A DNA stretch of 64,000 nt from positions 60,462,336-60,526,335 of the forward strand of contig NC_081183.1 of the NCBI RefSeq assembly GCF_029867415.1, given 5' to 3'. The notes below the pieces were generated by a model. It ran no database searches. It had not been told where the DNA came from and saw only the letters and a program-made list of their open reading frames with translations. The position numbers and the translations under genes are program-made. This stretch comes from Vicia villosa. Lineage: Eukaryota; Streptophyta; Magnoliopsida; Fabales; Fabaceae. Of the stretch, positions 35,530 through 45,533 are shown piece after piece (the first letter of the stretch is position 1; every line of letters starts with the position of its first letter).

Positions 35530-36200
35530 GCACCATTCGTAGTAACTGAATTAGATCTTGGAAAGATGATCGTGTCTACACCGCTCGTGATGATAGAATT
35601 AGATCTTTGAATGTTAATCATGTCAGCACCATTCGTAGTAAATGAATTTGACCTTGGAAGGGTGACCGTGTCTACACCGTTCGTGATGATAGAATTAGAT
35701 CTTTGAATGTCTCTTGATTATCTCTGAACTATCTCTGGAGAGTACCCGGAACTAAGTATCAGAACTAAATCTCTGTCTTGATTATCTCTGGAGAATACCT
35801 GAAACTAAATATTGGAACTAAATAATTATCTTGATTATCTCTGAACTATCTCTGGAGAATACCTGGAGCAAAGTATCAGAACTAAATCTCTACCTTGATT
35901 ATTTCTGAACTATCTTTGGAAGATATCCAAAATTAAGTATCAGAACTAAATCTTTGTCTTGATTATCTTTGAACTATCTCTGGATGATATCTAAAATTAA
36001 GTATCAGAATTAAATCTCTATCTTAATTATCTCTGAACTATTTCTGGAAGATATCCAAAATTAAGTATCAGAATTAAATCTCTGTCTTGGTTATCTCTGA
36101 ACTATCTCTGGAAGATATCCAAAATTAAGTGTCAGAACTAGATCTCTGTCTTGAATGAGTGTCAGAATTAAATCGTTGACTTGATTATCTTTGCACTATA
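35530..36200. repeat. Tandem repeats: GAATTAGATCTT and CTGAACTATCTCTGG arrays
   Basis: 35530-35700: about four copies of a 50-bp unit (GAATTAGATCTTTGAA...GTGTC(A/T)(G/A)CACC(A/G)TTCGT). 35700-36200: about seven copies of a 65-80 bp unit with CTTGATTATCTCTGAACTAT and AAGTATCAGAACTAAATCTC. An inverted stretch of the first array is at 56640-56870. Confidence 0.8.
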
Positions 36201-38215
36201 TCTAGAAGATAATGTTCACTTGATTTGTAGGAATAGACTGAAAAAGCAACATTAATTTTATGCAATGTAGTGATGCATTTATTGTAAACTTTTTGAAATG
36301 AATGAGAGTGTTATGCATATGCCGTGAGGTATATGATGTATGGATGCAAAATTTCGTTATTGGCGACAGTAAATTATAGCAGTGTCTGGGGGAGAAAATA
36401 AATCCCTTACTGTTTGTAGAGAATAGGAACTCCCGCTTCATGCTCGAGGATGCTTAGCTGGGGACTTTTGACTTCTGCTTGGGGAAAGAAGTAATTTGAA
36501 AGATCGATCTTTGATGCACCCTGACTGGGGATAAGAAAGATGAATAGACCCTGTTGGAGGAGGGATTGAAGATATCTACTTGAAGATTACTTTGTGGGGA
36601 TATGATCTTTTGAAACCGACTCCGTGGGAAGACATGGGTGCCTTGAACATTGCCCCCAATGTTTATAGTAACTTCCATTCCTGGGCTTTTGTTGATTGGG
36701 ATACACCAATGAGCATTGATCGAAGTGTCAAACATGCCTTTCCTAGCTTTGCCCCTGCCAGTAGGGACTCTGGAGAGATTCTCCTTGTGAGGACCTTCTG
36801 AGATATATATTATGGGTGACCTGCCCCTAGTAGTCATAAGCTGAGGATGATGCCCCTGACTGATCGAGAGGTAGCTTTAGACCCACTTGGATGCCCGCCC
36901 CTGATTGTTTGGCATTCTTGAGAGATTCTTGGAATCTTGACTTAATTGGCCCAGATTGATTAGACAAAGCATGTCATGCCCCTTGTATACATTGCTTCTG
37001 GAGTGATCTTGTCTGTCGGGATAACTGTTAGTCATTAGTCGTACCCTGTGCAGGTTCTTCCTGTTGCTAACATTTAAAATTATGTAGCAGAATATGTTTA
37101 ATAATGAATTCATGAGATGTAATGCATATATCTGTCTTGAGTTTTTGAAAAACATTAAAACATGAGATGTAAAAGTGTGATATTTGTAAAAATGTGATGT
37201 TTGTAAAAATGAAATATCAACTCAGCATTTTTGGTAAACCTTAAGGAGTCAGGATACCTTTTTGGTGACAATATGCTTTCGAACTAACCATGCTTCAGTT
37301 AGGACTTTCAATGGTTGGTTGTAACGTTGCTTGGTTCACGGTTTTAAGAAACAAAGGATAATGGCTCAAAGTTTATTTGTATCCAAACCAATCTTCGTGA
37401 TATTCTTTGATCCTATGCTCAGTTAACTTTTCATTTAAGTTCTAGCAGGTCTTGAAGTCATACCACTGACATTTGATGATGGTTAAGGCGTTGTAAGTCT
37501 ATTTGGACAGACAATCATCCTTTTTTTGTAATATTTTTTTTCTTCGAGGATTTATAACAACCTCTTTTGGTTTTTTAACTTTATTATCCCTAACTTTTGT
37601 CTGAACTGTTTATTTTGAGATTACAGTCAGCGGGATGTTTTGATTTTTGATAAGTCTCCTTCATAGGTTTTGACTTAACATCTTTTTCTTTTTGGTGGAT
37701 ATTGACTGTCTGACTTAATGGTTACGAGGACCCATCATTATTTGTGTAAACAACGGCTAGTACAAATGAGTTAACTGAGTAACTACCCTTCCCCAGGTTA
37801 TGATTAAAGGGTTTCAATTTGCACGTGAAAGAAAACTCCTACACCTTAGGCTCAAAGGGTTGACGAGGGATTAACATCCTTATATCTCCACTATTTAGGA
37901 ATTGAAACAATGTATGTACATCGTCAGCATAGTCTGTTTGAAAGCATATTGTATGAGGTTAAGGTATCATTTTCGTCGTCCTCTCTCAAAAGGCATACAA
38001 CTTTGCAGGAGTTGAATTTCACAAAACAAAGAAAAGTAAAGAAACAGTTTAAATGAGTGACAGCAAAATAATTTATTCAAGACAAACATATGCAATGCAC
38101 TGATGATGATTATTAAAACAAATAATGTCTATCATATGTCGAATGTTTAAACAAACAGGATAGAAATTGCAAATGAAAGTAAAGCTAATGAGCCAATAGT
38201 CCATCCTTATAGACA

Positions 38216-38350
38216 TTAATCAGCCTTGTCATGATTAGGCATGGGAGCAGTGATCACCATATGGGTCTTAGGATCATCTTTATCCTTAGAAATACCTTTG
38301 GGGAAGGGTATCTCACATGATCTAAACTCCATGCAAGCCGAGCCTAAGGA
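38216..38350 (-). pseudogene. C-terminal remnant of an Ogre-like gag (unit B)
   Basis: The minus strand is open for about 40 codons to a TAA at 38218-38216. It contains KTHMVITAPMPNHDK, which resembles the end of Ogre-type gag and the MPNHNK segment just before the stop of the plus-sense gag at 47566. Immediately after both stops the two sequences continue into homologous 3' UTR, with no protease or polymerase between. The upstream part is lost at a junction near 38350, where a plus-sense leader begins. Confidence 0.55.
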
Positions 38351-38924
38351 AATTGTGTGACTTGTGTGACTTGTTTGTGTTTGCTACTAACCTTTGTTTC
38401 CGTGCAGGTTTTGTTAAAAGACTTGTTTGCCTTTGCTATCTCACAATGTGCCTAATGAACTGCATTCGCATGACATCATGACATCATAAGCATAACATGA
38501 TTTAACTAACCTTTTCAAGGATCTTAGGGATTTAGGGCGCACAATTTCGGGGACTCCTATCAAGGACTCATTTCCCAATCAAGGGGCAAGAGGATTTATT
38601 TTCCTCTAGCCACATACCTTCCAATTCAAAGGCTTAGCACATACCAAGGGGCAAGAGGATTTATTTTCTCTAGCCATGTACCTTCAAATTCAGAAGTATC
38701 CCGAATTAGAGGCTATGACCCACTGGATATGGTGAACTTGTTTCCTAAAGAAGAACATCCAAGAATCAGATTTCCTCGAACAAAGATGCGACCAAATCAT
38801 TCTCTAAATGTGATAACTATATTCCTTAAAGATCCTTGAAAACATTGCATCTACATTCATAACATCGCATAACAGGTTTCTTACAATAGGTCTCTCATCC
38901 TTCCTTGCTGTTTATTTCAGCATC
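38351..38924 (+). other. Leader upstream of the plus-sense Ogre-like gag
   Basis: Non-coding. A direct repeat (AAGGGGCAAGAGGATTTATTTTC at about 38581-38604 and again near 38648) lies here. The LTR and primer-binding site expected further upstream are absent, replaced by the inverted unit B. Confidence 0.5.
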
Positions 38925-39676
38925 ATGAATCTCGAACAATCAGTTAAGGATCTCCAAGCTCAAAACGCTGAATTCCAAGCCTTGATTCTGAATTTGTCCA
39001 AGGGGCAAGAAGAGCTGAAAGCCATGCTGACCAAAAAGAAGAATAAGAGGGGCAAGAAGCCTCTGAGGAAAAAGCTTAGACCGATCTTGCAACTCAAGGA
39101 AGCCGAAGTCTCTGAAGACAGTGACGATGATGAACAAGATGATGATGCTAGTGTCAAAACTAATGCGAAAAGCAACCATGATTCTGCCAAGCCCTCTGAA
39201 GAAGAATAAGACTATCACCATGAGGATGAACATCCAGATGACAAATACAAGTTGCTGGAGGAACATATGAAAGCCATGGAAATTCAGAAGGTACCCGGGC
39301 TAGACTTTGAAGAACTAGGACTCATCTCAGGGGTTGTTATTCCTCCGAAATTCAAGACTCCAACCTTTGCTAAGTATGATGGAGTCTCCTGTCCTAAACT
39401 ACACTTTAGGTCTTATGTAAGGAAGATTCAGCCTCATACTGCAGATAAGAAACTCTGGATCCATTTCTTTCAAGAAAGCTTATCTGGAACACAACTCGAA
39501 TGGTACTATCAACTGGAGGGTACCAACATCCATACATGGGAAGATTTGGCAACTGCTTTCTATGTGCAATACCAATACAATGCTGACCTTGCGCCAACCC
39601 GTATGCAACTACGAAGTAGGTCTATGGGGCCGAAGGAAAGTTTCAAGGAGTATGCTCAAAAGTGGAGAGACCTGGA
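38925..39676 (+). pseudogene. gag: Ogre/Tat-like gag, N-terminal half
   Basis: Starts MNLEQSVKDLQAQ (a coiled coil), then a basic stretch and an acidic stretch. A TAA at 39207-39209 is the only break before the capsid-like retrotransposon gag domain (39252-39671; YDGVSCPKLHFRSY, WIHFFQESLSG, LEWYYQLE, WEDLATAFYVQY) in the same frame. The protein is cut after WRDL by the copia element; the target duplication CTGGA is at 39672-39676. Its remainder resumes at 46982. The gag fold and its C-terminal motif place it in the Tat/Ogre branch of Ty3/gypsy. Confidence 0.85.
39672..39676. repeat. Target-site duplication, left copy
   Basis: CTGGA, repeated at 46982-46986 on the far side of the copia element. 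Confidence 0.92.
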
Positions 39677-41124
39677 TGTGAATACAAGATTACACTCAAA
39701 GATGTTTTTGATTTATGGCAAACTCAAATGAGCATTCAAATAACAAGGAGAAATTTGATCACTCATGAAAGCAAGCACAAGGTGATCCACTTGGCATATA
39801 AGTCGACTCAACACAAGCTGGACATGAAAAATGCAGAAAATCAGCAGTTAGGTCGACCTACTATCAACCTAGGTCGACCTAAAATGAAGGAAAATCCATA
39901 TACCTCTGCTAGGTCGACTCACAGACCATTTAGGTCGACTCAAAATGAAGAAATCTTCACATCAGTCTGTTAGGTCGACCTACATGGCAACTAGGTCGAC
40001 CTGATCTGTGAAAAAGTCTCCAGAATGCATCAGAAAAGGATTCTGGTCGACCTACTCCTTCAACAGGTCGACCTAACTGGGAGAAAAATTCTGCAAGCTC
40101 TGTTAGGTCGACCTAAGCACTACAAGTGGTCGACCTAACTGATCAAGAAAGTTCAAAAATCAGTTTTTCTTGGTTCTAACTGTTATGCAATCATATATAT
40201 TGTGCAAGGGTAATTATTCAATCAACACCAACGACTGAAAGATACACAAACGCTTCTCATCTTCGTTCTTCATCATCTCCAACACAATTACACATAATCA
40301 TTCTTGCGTTGCGGGTTAGTGATGAGTTCGATAACGTCCATGGAACGGAATTGAAGATTCCTAGTGGGTGAAGGTCTGTGGGGTTTGTTGGTGAATAAAA
40401 TCTGCGGGTTTTGTCCTCCACGACGGGTGGTTCTTGGGGGTTTTTATCAAGAGGCTTCATCGAGGATCCGGCTGAGTGTGAAGATTGAAGAACTAGGGTT
40501 CGAGGGAATTGAAGATTGAAGAACAAGGGTTCGAGGGAATTGAAGACACTGCAGAAAGGGATCAAAGTGAAGCTCTTGGATAACCTTGATCTGGCTCAAG
40601 ATTAAGGGGGAAGAAGATTCAAAGGATCGACATAATTGGTTCATCGTTTATCGCTTTGTTATCTTCTTTGTATATACTACTTTCAACATTAATGAAAGAT
40701 TACCCAATTTCAATTTGGAATTGGGGGCAGACGTAGTCGTAGCGAGGACGATCGACGAACTGCCTAAACAAATATCGTGTTCTTGTCGCTTTTACTTTCT
40801 CTTTTACTTTCTGTTCATAATTGGTTATAAGCACCAAGTGTTTGTGTTTTTGCTTGATCCAATCTTACTGCATTGCAAATCAAAGTTGTCAATCTAGAAG
40901 TTAATTGGATTTCAGTTGTTAAACGTATTGGTTAGCTATCATATTACTTCACCATCAATTCCACTTATTCTTTGGTTTTGAAACACGTACGATCTTTGCA
41001 ATAGCGGTCCAGAATAGACGCAAGTCGATTCAGAACCGCTTTCGCTCGAGTCAGTAGAAAAATCCTTAAAAACTTAGAGAGATCTATTCACCCCCCCTCT
41101 AGATCCTTAGGCCAGCGTCTAACA
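39677..41124 (+). repeat. 5' LTR of the young copia element (1448 bp)
   Basis: TGTGAATACAAG...GCGTCTAACA. It carries about ten GGTCGAC palindromes at 39850-40140, a TATATATT near 40192 and an unstable-looking C-run (ACCCCCCCT) at about 41088. Confidence 0.97.
39850..40140. repeat. Palindrome array, AGGTCGACCT, in the 5' LTR
   Basis: About ten copies of TAGGTCGACCTA or one-sided variants (AGGTCGACTC, TGGTCGACCTA), mostly 20-40 bp apart; an identical array lies in the 3' LTR at 45707-45997. Confidence 0.93.
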
Positions 41125-41126
41125 AG

Positions 41127-41139
41127 TGGCATCAAGAGC
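41127..41139 (+). other. Primer-binding site of the young copia element
   Basis: TGGCATCAAGAGC two bases after the LTR, resembling the initiator-Met tRNA complement with one substitution and one extra A. Confidence 0.7.
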
Positions 41140-41179
41140 TCTGGTTTATTCCGTGCTACGTGAAACACTTATTGGAAAG

Positions 41180-42919
41180 ATGGCTTCTGGACCTAAAGGG
41201 GCTCATAATAGAGCTCCAGTTTTCAACGGAGAAAACTACGGCTATTGGAAGGATTGTATGTGTGTCCATATCAATGCAATTGATAGGAACATCTGGACAG
41301 CTATTGTCAATGGTCCATTTCAGATCACTATGACAAATGCAGCTGATGCAGTTGTTCCAAAACCAGAAGATACTTGGAATGCTGAAGATGAAAAGAAATA
41401 TGCATACGATTGGAAAGCGAGAAACATTCTAATCTCAGCTCTAGGAGTTGATGAATACTATCGCGTTTCCCATTGTAGATCAGCTAAAGCTATGTGGGAC
41501 ACATTGCAAGTTGCCCACGAGGGAACGGATGATGTCAAACTAGCTAGGATCAATACGTTAACTCAAGAGTTCGAACTTTTCCACATGGAAGATGGTGAAA
41601 CCATCGAAAGCATGCAGAAAAGATTCGTTCACCTGAAAAATCGATTAAATTCTCTTGATAGACCGGTTTCCAATGCAGTTGCTACTAACAAAATCTTAAG
41701 GTGTTTGAACAGGGAATGGCAGCCCAAAGTTACAGCAATTAAGGAAGCAAATGATCTCAACACTTTAGACATTACCACTCTCTTTGGTAAACTAGAGGAA
41801 CATGAACAGCATCTTAAATGCCTTGACATGCATGAGAAGAGGACAAAGAAAGAAAAGAACATGGAGAAAGAGGTAGAGAAGAAGTCAATAGCTCTAAAAG
41901 CTTCGAGCTCCAAGACCTCAAAACGAGAGCCAAAGGATAGTGACACAAGTGATGACGAAGACTCCGATGATGAGGAAATGGGACTGTTTGTGCGAAGATA
42001 CAACAAATATCTAAAGAAAAATGGAGCAAAACATTCCGACAAAGGATTGATCAACTATAGAAAGCAATCAAACATGTTCAAACAAGATGACGACAACAAA
42101 GGAAAGATCAAAGGTCTTTGCTTCAATTGTGGGAAAGCCGGTCACTACAAACCGGATTGTCCATACCTTAAGAAAGAAAAGGAGAAGAACCAAAGCAAAG
42201 GTCATAACAAATCTAAAAGAGCTTACATAGCATGGGAAAGTGATTCATCTAGTGAAAGCTCGTCAAGCGATGAAGAAGAATCAGCAAACCTATGTCTCAT
42301 GGCTCATCAAAACAAGAAAAAGAAAGCTGTAAGTCATCTCAAACCTGAACTTGTAGATAAAGTATCTCATTCTCAACTAAAACTTGCTTTTGAAGAATTA
42401 CATAGAGATGCAATTAAAGCTTTCAAACTTTTGGCCTCAAATAAGAAAATATTTTCATATCTTGAATCAAAAGTTGAGAAAACCGAAAGGGATATGGAAG
42501 CTTTAAAACAATCTATGCTAGACATTCAAAAGGACAAAGTTGAATTAGATCCTACATCATGGTTTGGTTGTGAGACATGTCACATTTGGCAAAAAGAAGT
42601 AAGAGATCTAAAAGCCAAGTTAGACAAGGCTCTACAACCAAAAGTGACTTTTGCGGTTGATCCAAACAAGTTCAAAAGATCGTATACTCCTTTATATAGT
42701 AAATACACTTTTGTACCAAAAGTATCAACTAGCAAAACTCCATATTCTCATCATATTACCTGTCATTATTGTTGCAAAAAGGGACATACCATTGAAAAAT
42801 GCAAATTTAGGAGAATTTTAGTTCCTAAAGGAGTATTTCAATGGTTGCCTAAGTGCAACAAATTGTGTACTCACCATCCAGGACCCAATGAAGATTGGGG
42901 ACCTTCCACTCTAAATTAA
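41180..42919 (+). CDS. gag: Copia gag with two zinc knuckles, intact
   Basis: 579 residues, uninterrupted. The start at 41180 (MASGPKGAHNRAPVF) is preferred because the upstream extension runs through the primer-binding site. The copia gag fold occupies roughly residues 10-240 (FNGENYGYWKDCM, AMWDTLQVAHEG, FHMEDGETIESM). A lysine-rich and acidic linker follows, then CFNCGKAGHYKPDC near residue 315, a serine/acidic tract, a predicted coiled coil, and a second knuckle CHYCCKKGHTIEKC near residue 530. It should package element RNA into particles. Preservation of this ORF in an element without pol suggests it is needed in cis or was lost from selection only recently. Confidence 0.92.
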   Translation: MASGPKGAHNRAPVFNGENYGYWKDCMCVHINAIDRNIWTAIVNGPFQITMTNAADAVVPKPEDTWNAEDEKKYAYDWKARNILISALGVDEYYRVSHCRSAKAMWDTLQVAHEGTDDVKLARINTLTQEFELFHMEDGETIESMQKRFVHLKNRLNSLDRPVSNAVATNKILRCLNREWQPKVTAIKEANDLNTLDITTLFGKLEEHEQHLKCLDMHEKRTKKEKNMEKEVEKKSIALKASSSKTSKREPKDSDTSDDEDSDDEEMGLFVRRYNKYLKKNGAKHSDKGLINYRKQSNMFKQDDDNKGKIKGLCFNCGKAGHYKPDCPYLKKEKEKNQSKGHNKSKRAYIAWESDSSSESSSSDEEESANLCLMAHQNKKKKAVSHLKPELVDKVSHSQLKLAFEELHRDAIKAFKLLASNKKIFSYLESKVEKTERDMEALKQSMLDIQKDKVELDPTSWFGCETCHIWQKEVRDLKAKLDKALQPKVTFAVDPNKFKRSYTPLYSKYTFVPKVSTSKTPYSHHITCHYCCKKGHTIEKCKFRRILVPKGVFQWLPKCNKLCTHHPGPNEDWGPSTLN

Positions 42920-43340
42920 TTTTGCAGGAAAAGTGTCTTGACATCATTGATAGTTGACGATTCCATTGATAAAGGATGTTCAAGACACATAAAAGAAGGC
43001 ATATCTCTCTTGATATGTCATCTATGAAGACTGAAAACCAAAAGATCGACACTTAACAAGAGGGTGTCACACAATGAAGACAGAATACCTACATATTAAG
43101 AAAGCGGTAACATGCACATTGTTCACTTCCAAAAATTTCATTGATTCTATAATATGCTATCAATTAACATGCTTATAGTGACTTCATGTGTTCTTATCTA
43201 CTCTTCTCAAATACTTATGTATATGTGTTCATCATTTCATTCATAACATACAATGGTTGTGCTTTCAAGCAAATGACAAAACAAAAATACATCATATAGA
43301 AACATTTCCAAGGCATTTTCATCATTGAAAGCAACTTAGG
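42920..43340 (+). other. Deleted-pol junction with a protease relic
   Basis: A short piece near 42955-43020 reads like copia protease (GCSRHIKEG, normally preceded by the catalytic DSG) but is frame-disturbed and not followed by integrase. The remainder is non-coding. Confidence 0.55.
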
Positions 43341-43545
43341 TCGACCTACCCTGTATTTGAGTCGACCTACATAAGAAGGTTCTTTAGAAAAACCAAAAAG
43401 GGCCAGTTGCGTCGACCTACTCACAAATTAGGTCGACCTAATTTGGTTATTTGTATTGTTACTTCTGTTAGGTCGACCCAGCTTCACTTTAGGTCGACCT
43501 ACTGCGTAAACTTTTCCATATTTGGGCCTGTTAGGTCGACCCGAT
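43341..43545. repeat. Second GTCGAC palindrome cluster, upstream of the accessory ORF
   Basis: Seven copies of AGGTCGACCT or variants (near 43340, 43362, 43412, 43430, 43470, 43490 and 43532), lying 135-340 bp before the start codon of the accessory ORF. Confidence 0.9.
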
Positions 43546-43679
43546 CCAATGTCATGCATTCAAAGCATTCCATTCTTGCATTCCCTCTCATTCTCATCCC
43601 TTTTGGTACGGCTAACCCTAATTCCTCAAACTCTAAACTGTCAAAAATCTTCCCTCTCTCACTCAAAGCATCTCCAATC

Positions 43680-45116
43680 ATGCCTCCAAAATCAAGAAAA
43701 GGAAAGGAAATTGCTTCCAGTTCATCATCTCAACCGGTAAGTGCTCTTGTTCACCCTGATTGTAGAGAAAACTTTGAGAAGTGGCAGATGAAAAGGAAAG
43801 TTGTTAAGCAATACACTTATGATCCAAATCTTGTCGAAAACATGAATATCCCTGATGTCGCTGCGTTAATTGAACATCAAAATATTCATCCCTTATTGCA
43901 ATGTGATACCCCGTACTGTGAGGATACCGTTAGGGCTTTCTATGCAGGATTTACAAAAGGAGACGGTTGTAACTTCCGTTTCAAAATGGGATCTAGATCG
44001 CATGTTGTTGACAAACGGGTTTGGATTAGTATTTTTGGTCTGACAATCGTTGGTGATGAACTCCGTATGGTAGACGGGGATGTACCGGGAAACTATGATC
44101 ATGAGGCCTACATGAAGTCAATCCTCAAAGATCCTTCCATATTTGATAGACCAAATGAAACAATAACAGCTGGTCATTTGAAGCGAGATCCTAGACTCTT
44201 GAACTGGGTAATCTCAAGAATCATTAGACCAAGGGCTGGAGGATATTCGAGAATTGAAAGAAATGAAGTGGTGCTCATGTATCTGCTGCAAAACAGAACG
44301 CGTTTACACTGGCCTCACTTCCTTGCTGCTAAGTTTCATGAAGTCAAACAGAAAACTACAGCCCTATGTTATGGTTCAATCATTCAAACAATTGTCAATC
44401 ACTTTGGTATGCGACTTGATCACTTACACTACACTCGCGTACATCAATCCCAGGAATTCTCACAAACCACCTTGACTCTTATGGGATATCATTGGAATCC
44501 TGTGAGGAAGACTTATTATCTCATTCAAAAAGGAACAGGGAAGGTTATCTACAACTATGACGATCCTACGGAGTTTGGAAACAATGTAGGAAATGAGGAA
44601 GAGGGAAACGATCAAGAAATAGCAAATGAGGAGGATCATACCATGGAGGATCATACCATGGAAGACGCAGCTCATGACACAGATGCTAATTGGAGATATG
44701 TTCCGCCACAACAAGAGGATATCCCTTGGGGATACACTGCTCCACCTCCTCCTGATCAATCCAACATAATATCTATGCTTAAAGCTATGCAACTTCAACA
44801 ACAGCAGAACTTTGAAACTCAACAGCTTCAATTTCAAACCATGCAGCAGCTTCAACAAGATAGATATGAGGAACAACAACGGCAATACCAATCTCTGTAC
44901 GGCTTGGTTCAGGAACAAAGGAACGATTTTGAGACGTTTGCATCCAACTCCATATTGAGGCAGAATCAGTTTGAGGAAACGGCATTGCATCGTCATGCTA
45001 ACATCAGCCAAAGCTTCAACACTCTTAACATGTCGGTGCTGGATTTGTTGGAACAGGTTGAAGAAGATCGACCTCACACATTTCAAAGAGGAAGAGGAAG
45101 AAGGGGCAGGCGTTAG
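43680..45116 (+). CDS. Accessory ORF (plant-retrotransposon protein), intact
   Basis: 478 residues. It opens with a basic/serine leader (MPPKSRKGKEIASSSSS), then a globular region of about 270 residues resembling the 'putative plant transposon protein' domain; the third ORF of the SIRE element at 3714 has the same kind of N-terminus. Next comes an acidic stretch with a duplicated EDHTME motif, a glutamine-rich region predicted to be a long coiled coil (about residues 365-455), and an arginine/glycine tail (RGRGRRGRR) typical of nucleic-acid binding. No signal peptide or membrane segment is evident, so an envelope role looks unlikely. The in-frame extension upstream to 43407 is rejected because it crosses the palindrome cluster. 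Function is unknown. Confidence 0.85.
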   Translation: MPPKSRKGKEIASSSSSQPVSALVHPDCRENFEKWQMKRKVVKQYTYDPNLVENMNIPDVAALIEHQNIHPLLQCDTPYCEDTVRAFYAGFTKGDGCNFRFKMGSRSHVVDKRVWISIFGLTIVGDELRMVDGDVPGNYDHEAYMKSILKDPSIFDRPNETITAGHLKRDPRLLNWVISRIIRPRAGGYSRIERNEVVLMYLLQNRTRLHWPHFLAAKFHEVKQKTTALCYGSIIQTIVNHFGMRLDHLHYTRVHQSQEFSQTTLTLMGYHWNPVRKTYYLIQKGTGKVIYNYDDPTEFGNNVGNEEEGNDQEIANEEDHTMEDHTMEDAAHDTDANWRYVPPQQEDIPWGYTAPPPPDQSNIISMLKAMQLQQQQNFETQQLQFQTMQQLQQDRYEEQQRQYQSLYGLVQEQRNDFETFASNSILRQNQFEETALHRHANISQSFNTLNMSVLDLLEQVEEDRPHTFQRGRGRRGRR

Positions 45117-45518
45117 GACATATCGTTCATCATATCATCATTTCATTGCATTTCATGCCATTAAGTTTCTGTTGTTTTGTTCTGTTGGTAAAAACATTAA
45201 TATGATGTAGCACTCTATGTTCTCTTTTATAATTCTCTTGAACTACTATGTATGTTGTTGGCTTGCTTTAAAACATGATTAGCCCTTATGATTTCACCTT
45301 TTATGTGTTATCTATCTCTATGACTACCGGTATTCTTTATTTTTTCTTGTTTCTCTTCTACTCTGCTCTCCTGTTTTCTCTTTTTGATGTTGACAAAGGG
45401 GGAGATAGCTGCTGAGTGTACGGGGGAGCTTTGTTGAGAGAGATGCTGGATGTACGGGGGAGTCATTTGAGTCCTTGCCACTTACTACCAAAGCTCTTGA
45501 GTATTGGTTTGCCATCAT
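45117..45518 (+). other. 3' spacer of the young copia element
   Basis: Non-coding, with extra purine tracts (AAAGGGGGAGATAG near 45397, ACGGGGGAGC near 45420, ACGGGGGAGTC near 45455) ahead of the main one, as in SIRE elements. Confidence 0.65.
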
Positions 45519-45531
45519 CAAAAAGGGGGAG
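45519..45531 (+). other. Polypurine tract of the young copia element
   Basis: CAAAAAGGGGGAG-like tract two bases before the 3' LTR. Confidence 0.85.
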
Positions 45532-45533
45532 TT

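Larger units (their letters stand above)
34978..38215 (-). other. 3' UTR of Ogre-like unit B
   Basis: Non-coding. Next to the LTR the minus strand has a purine-rich GAACAGGGGCAGC, a plausible polypurine tract. It contains three tandem-repeat zones (35195-35520, 35530-35700, 35700-36200). The outer part, about 36450-38200, is an inverted relative of 47567-49309, and 35530-36560 of 56351-56870. ORFs here have no protein character. Confidence 0.65.

Noticed and set aside
39850..40140. GTCGAC palindrome array as a possible CRISPR or vector cloning-site artefact
   Set aside because: The palindromes lie within matching LTRs and an internal region with diverged flanks; there is no vector sequence.
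41629..42054. Antisense ORF of 141 codons
   Set aside because: Shadow of the gag coding strand, serine/leucine-rich from complementing lysine/glutamate codons; no domain.
43407..43679. N-terminal extension of the accessory ORF
   Set aside because: It translates the palindrome cluster and has no protein character; the ATG at 43680 opens the recognisable protein.
44460..45086. Antisense ORF of 208 codons
   Set aside because: Mirror of the glutamine-rich coiled coil of the accessory ORF; leucine runs are the complement of CAA/CAG codons.
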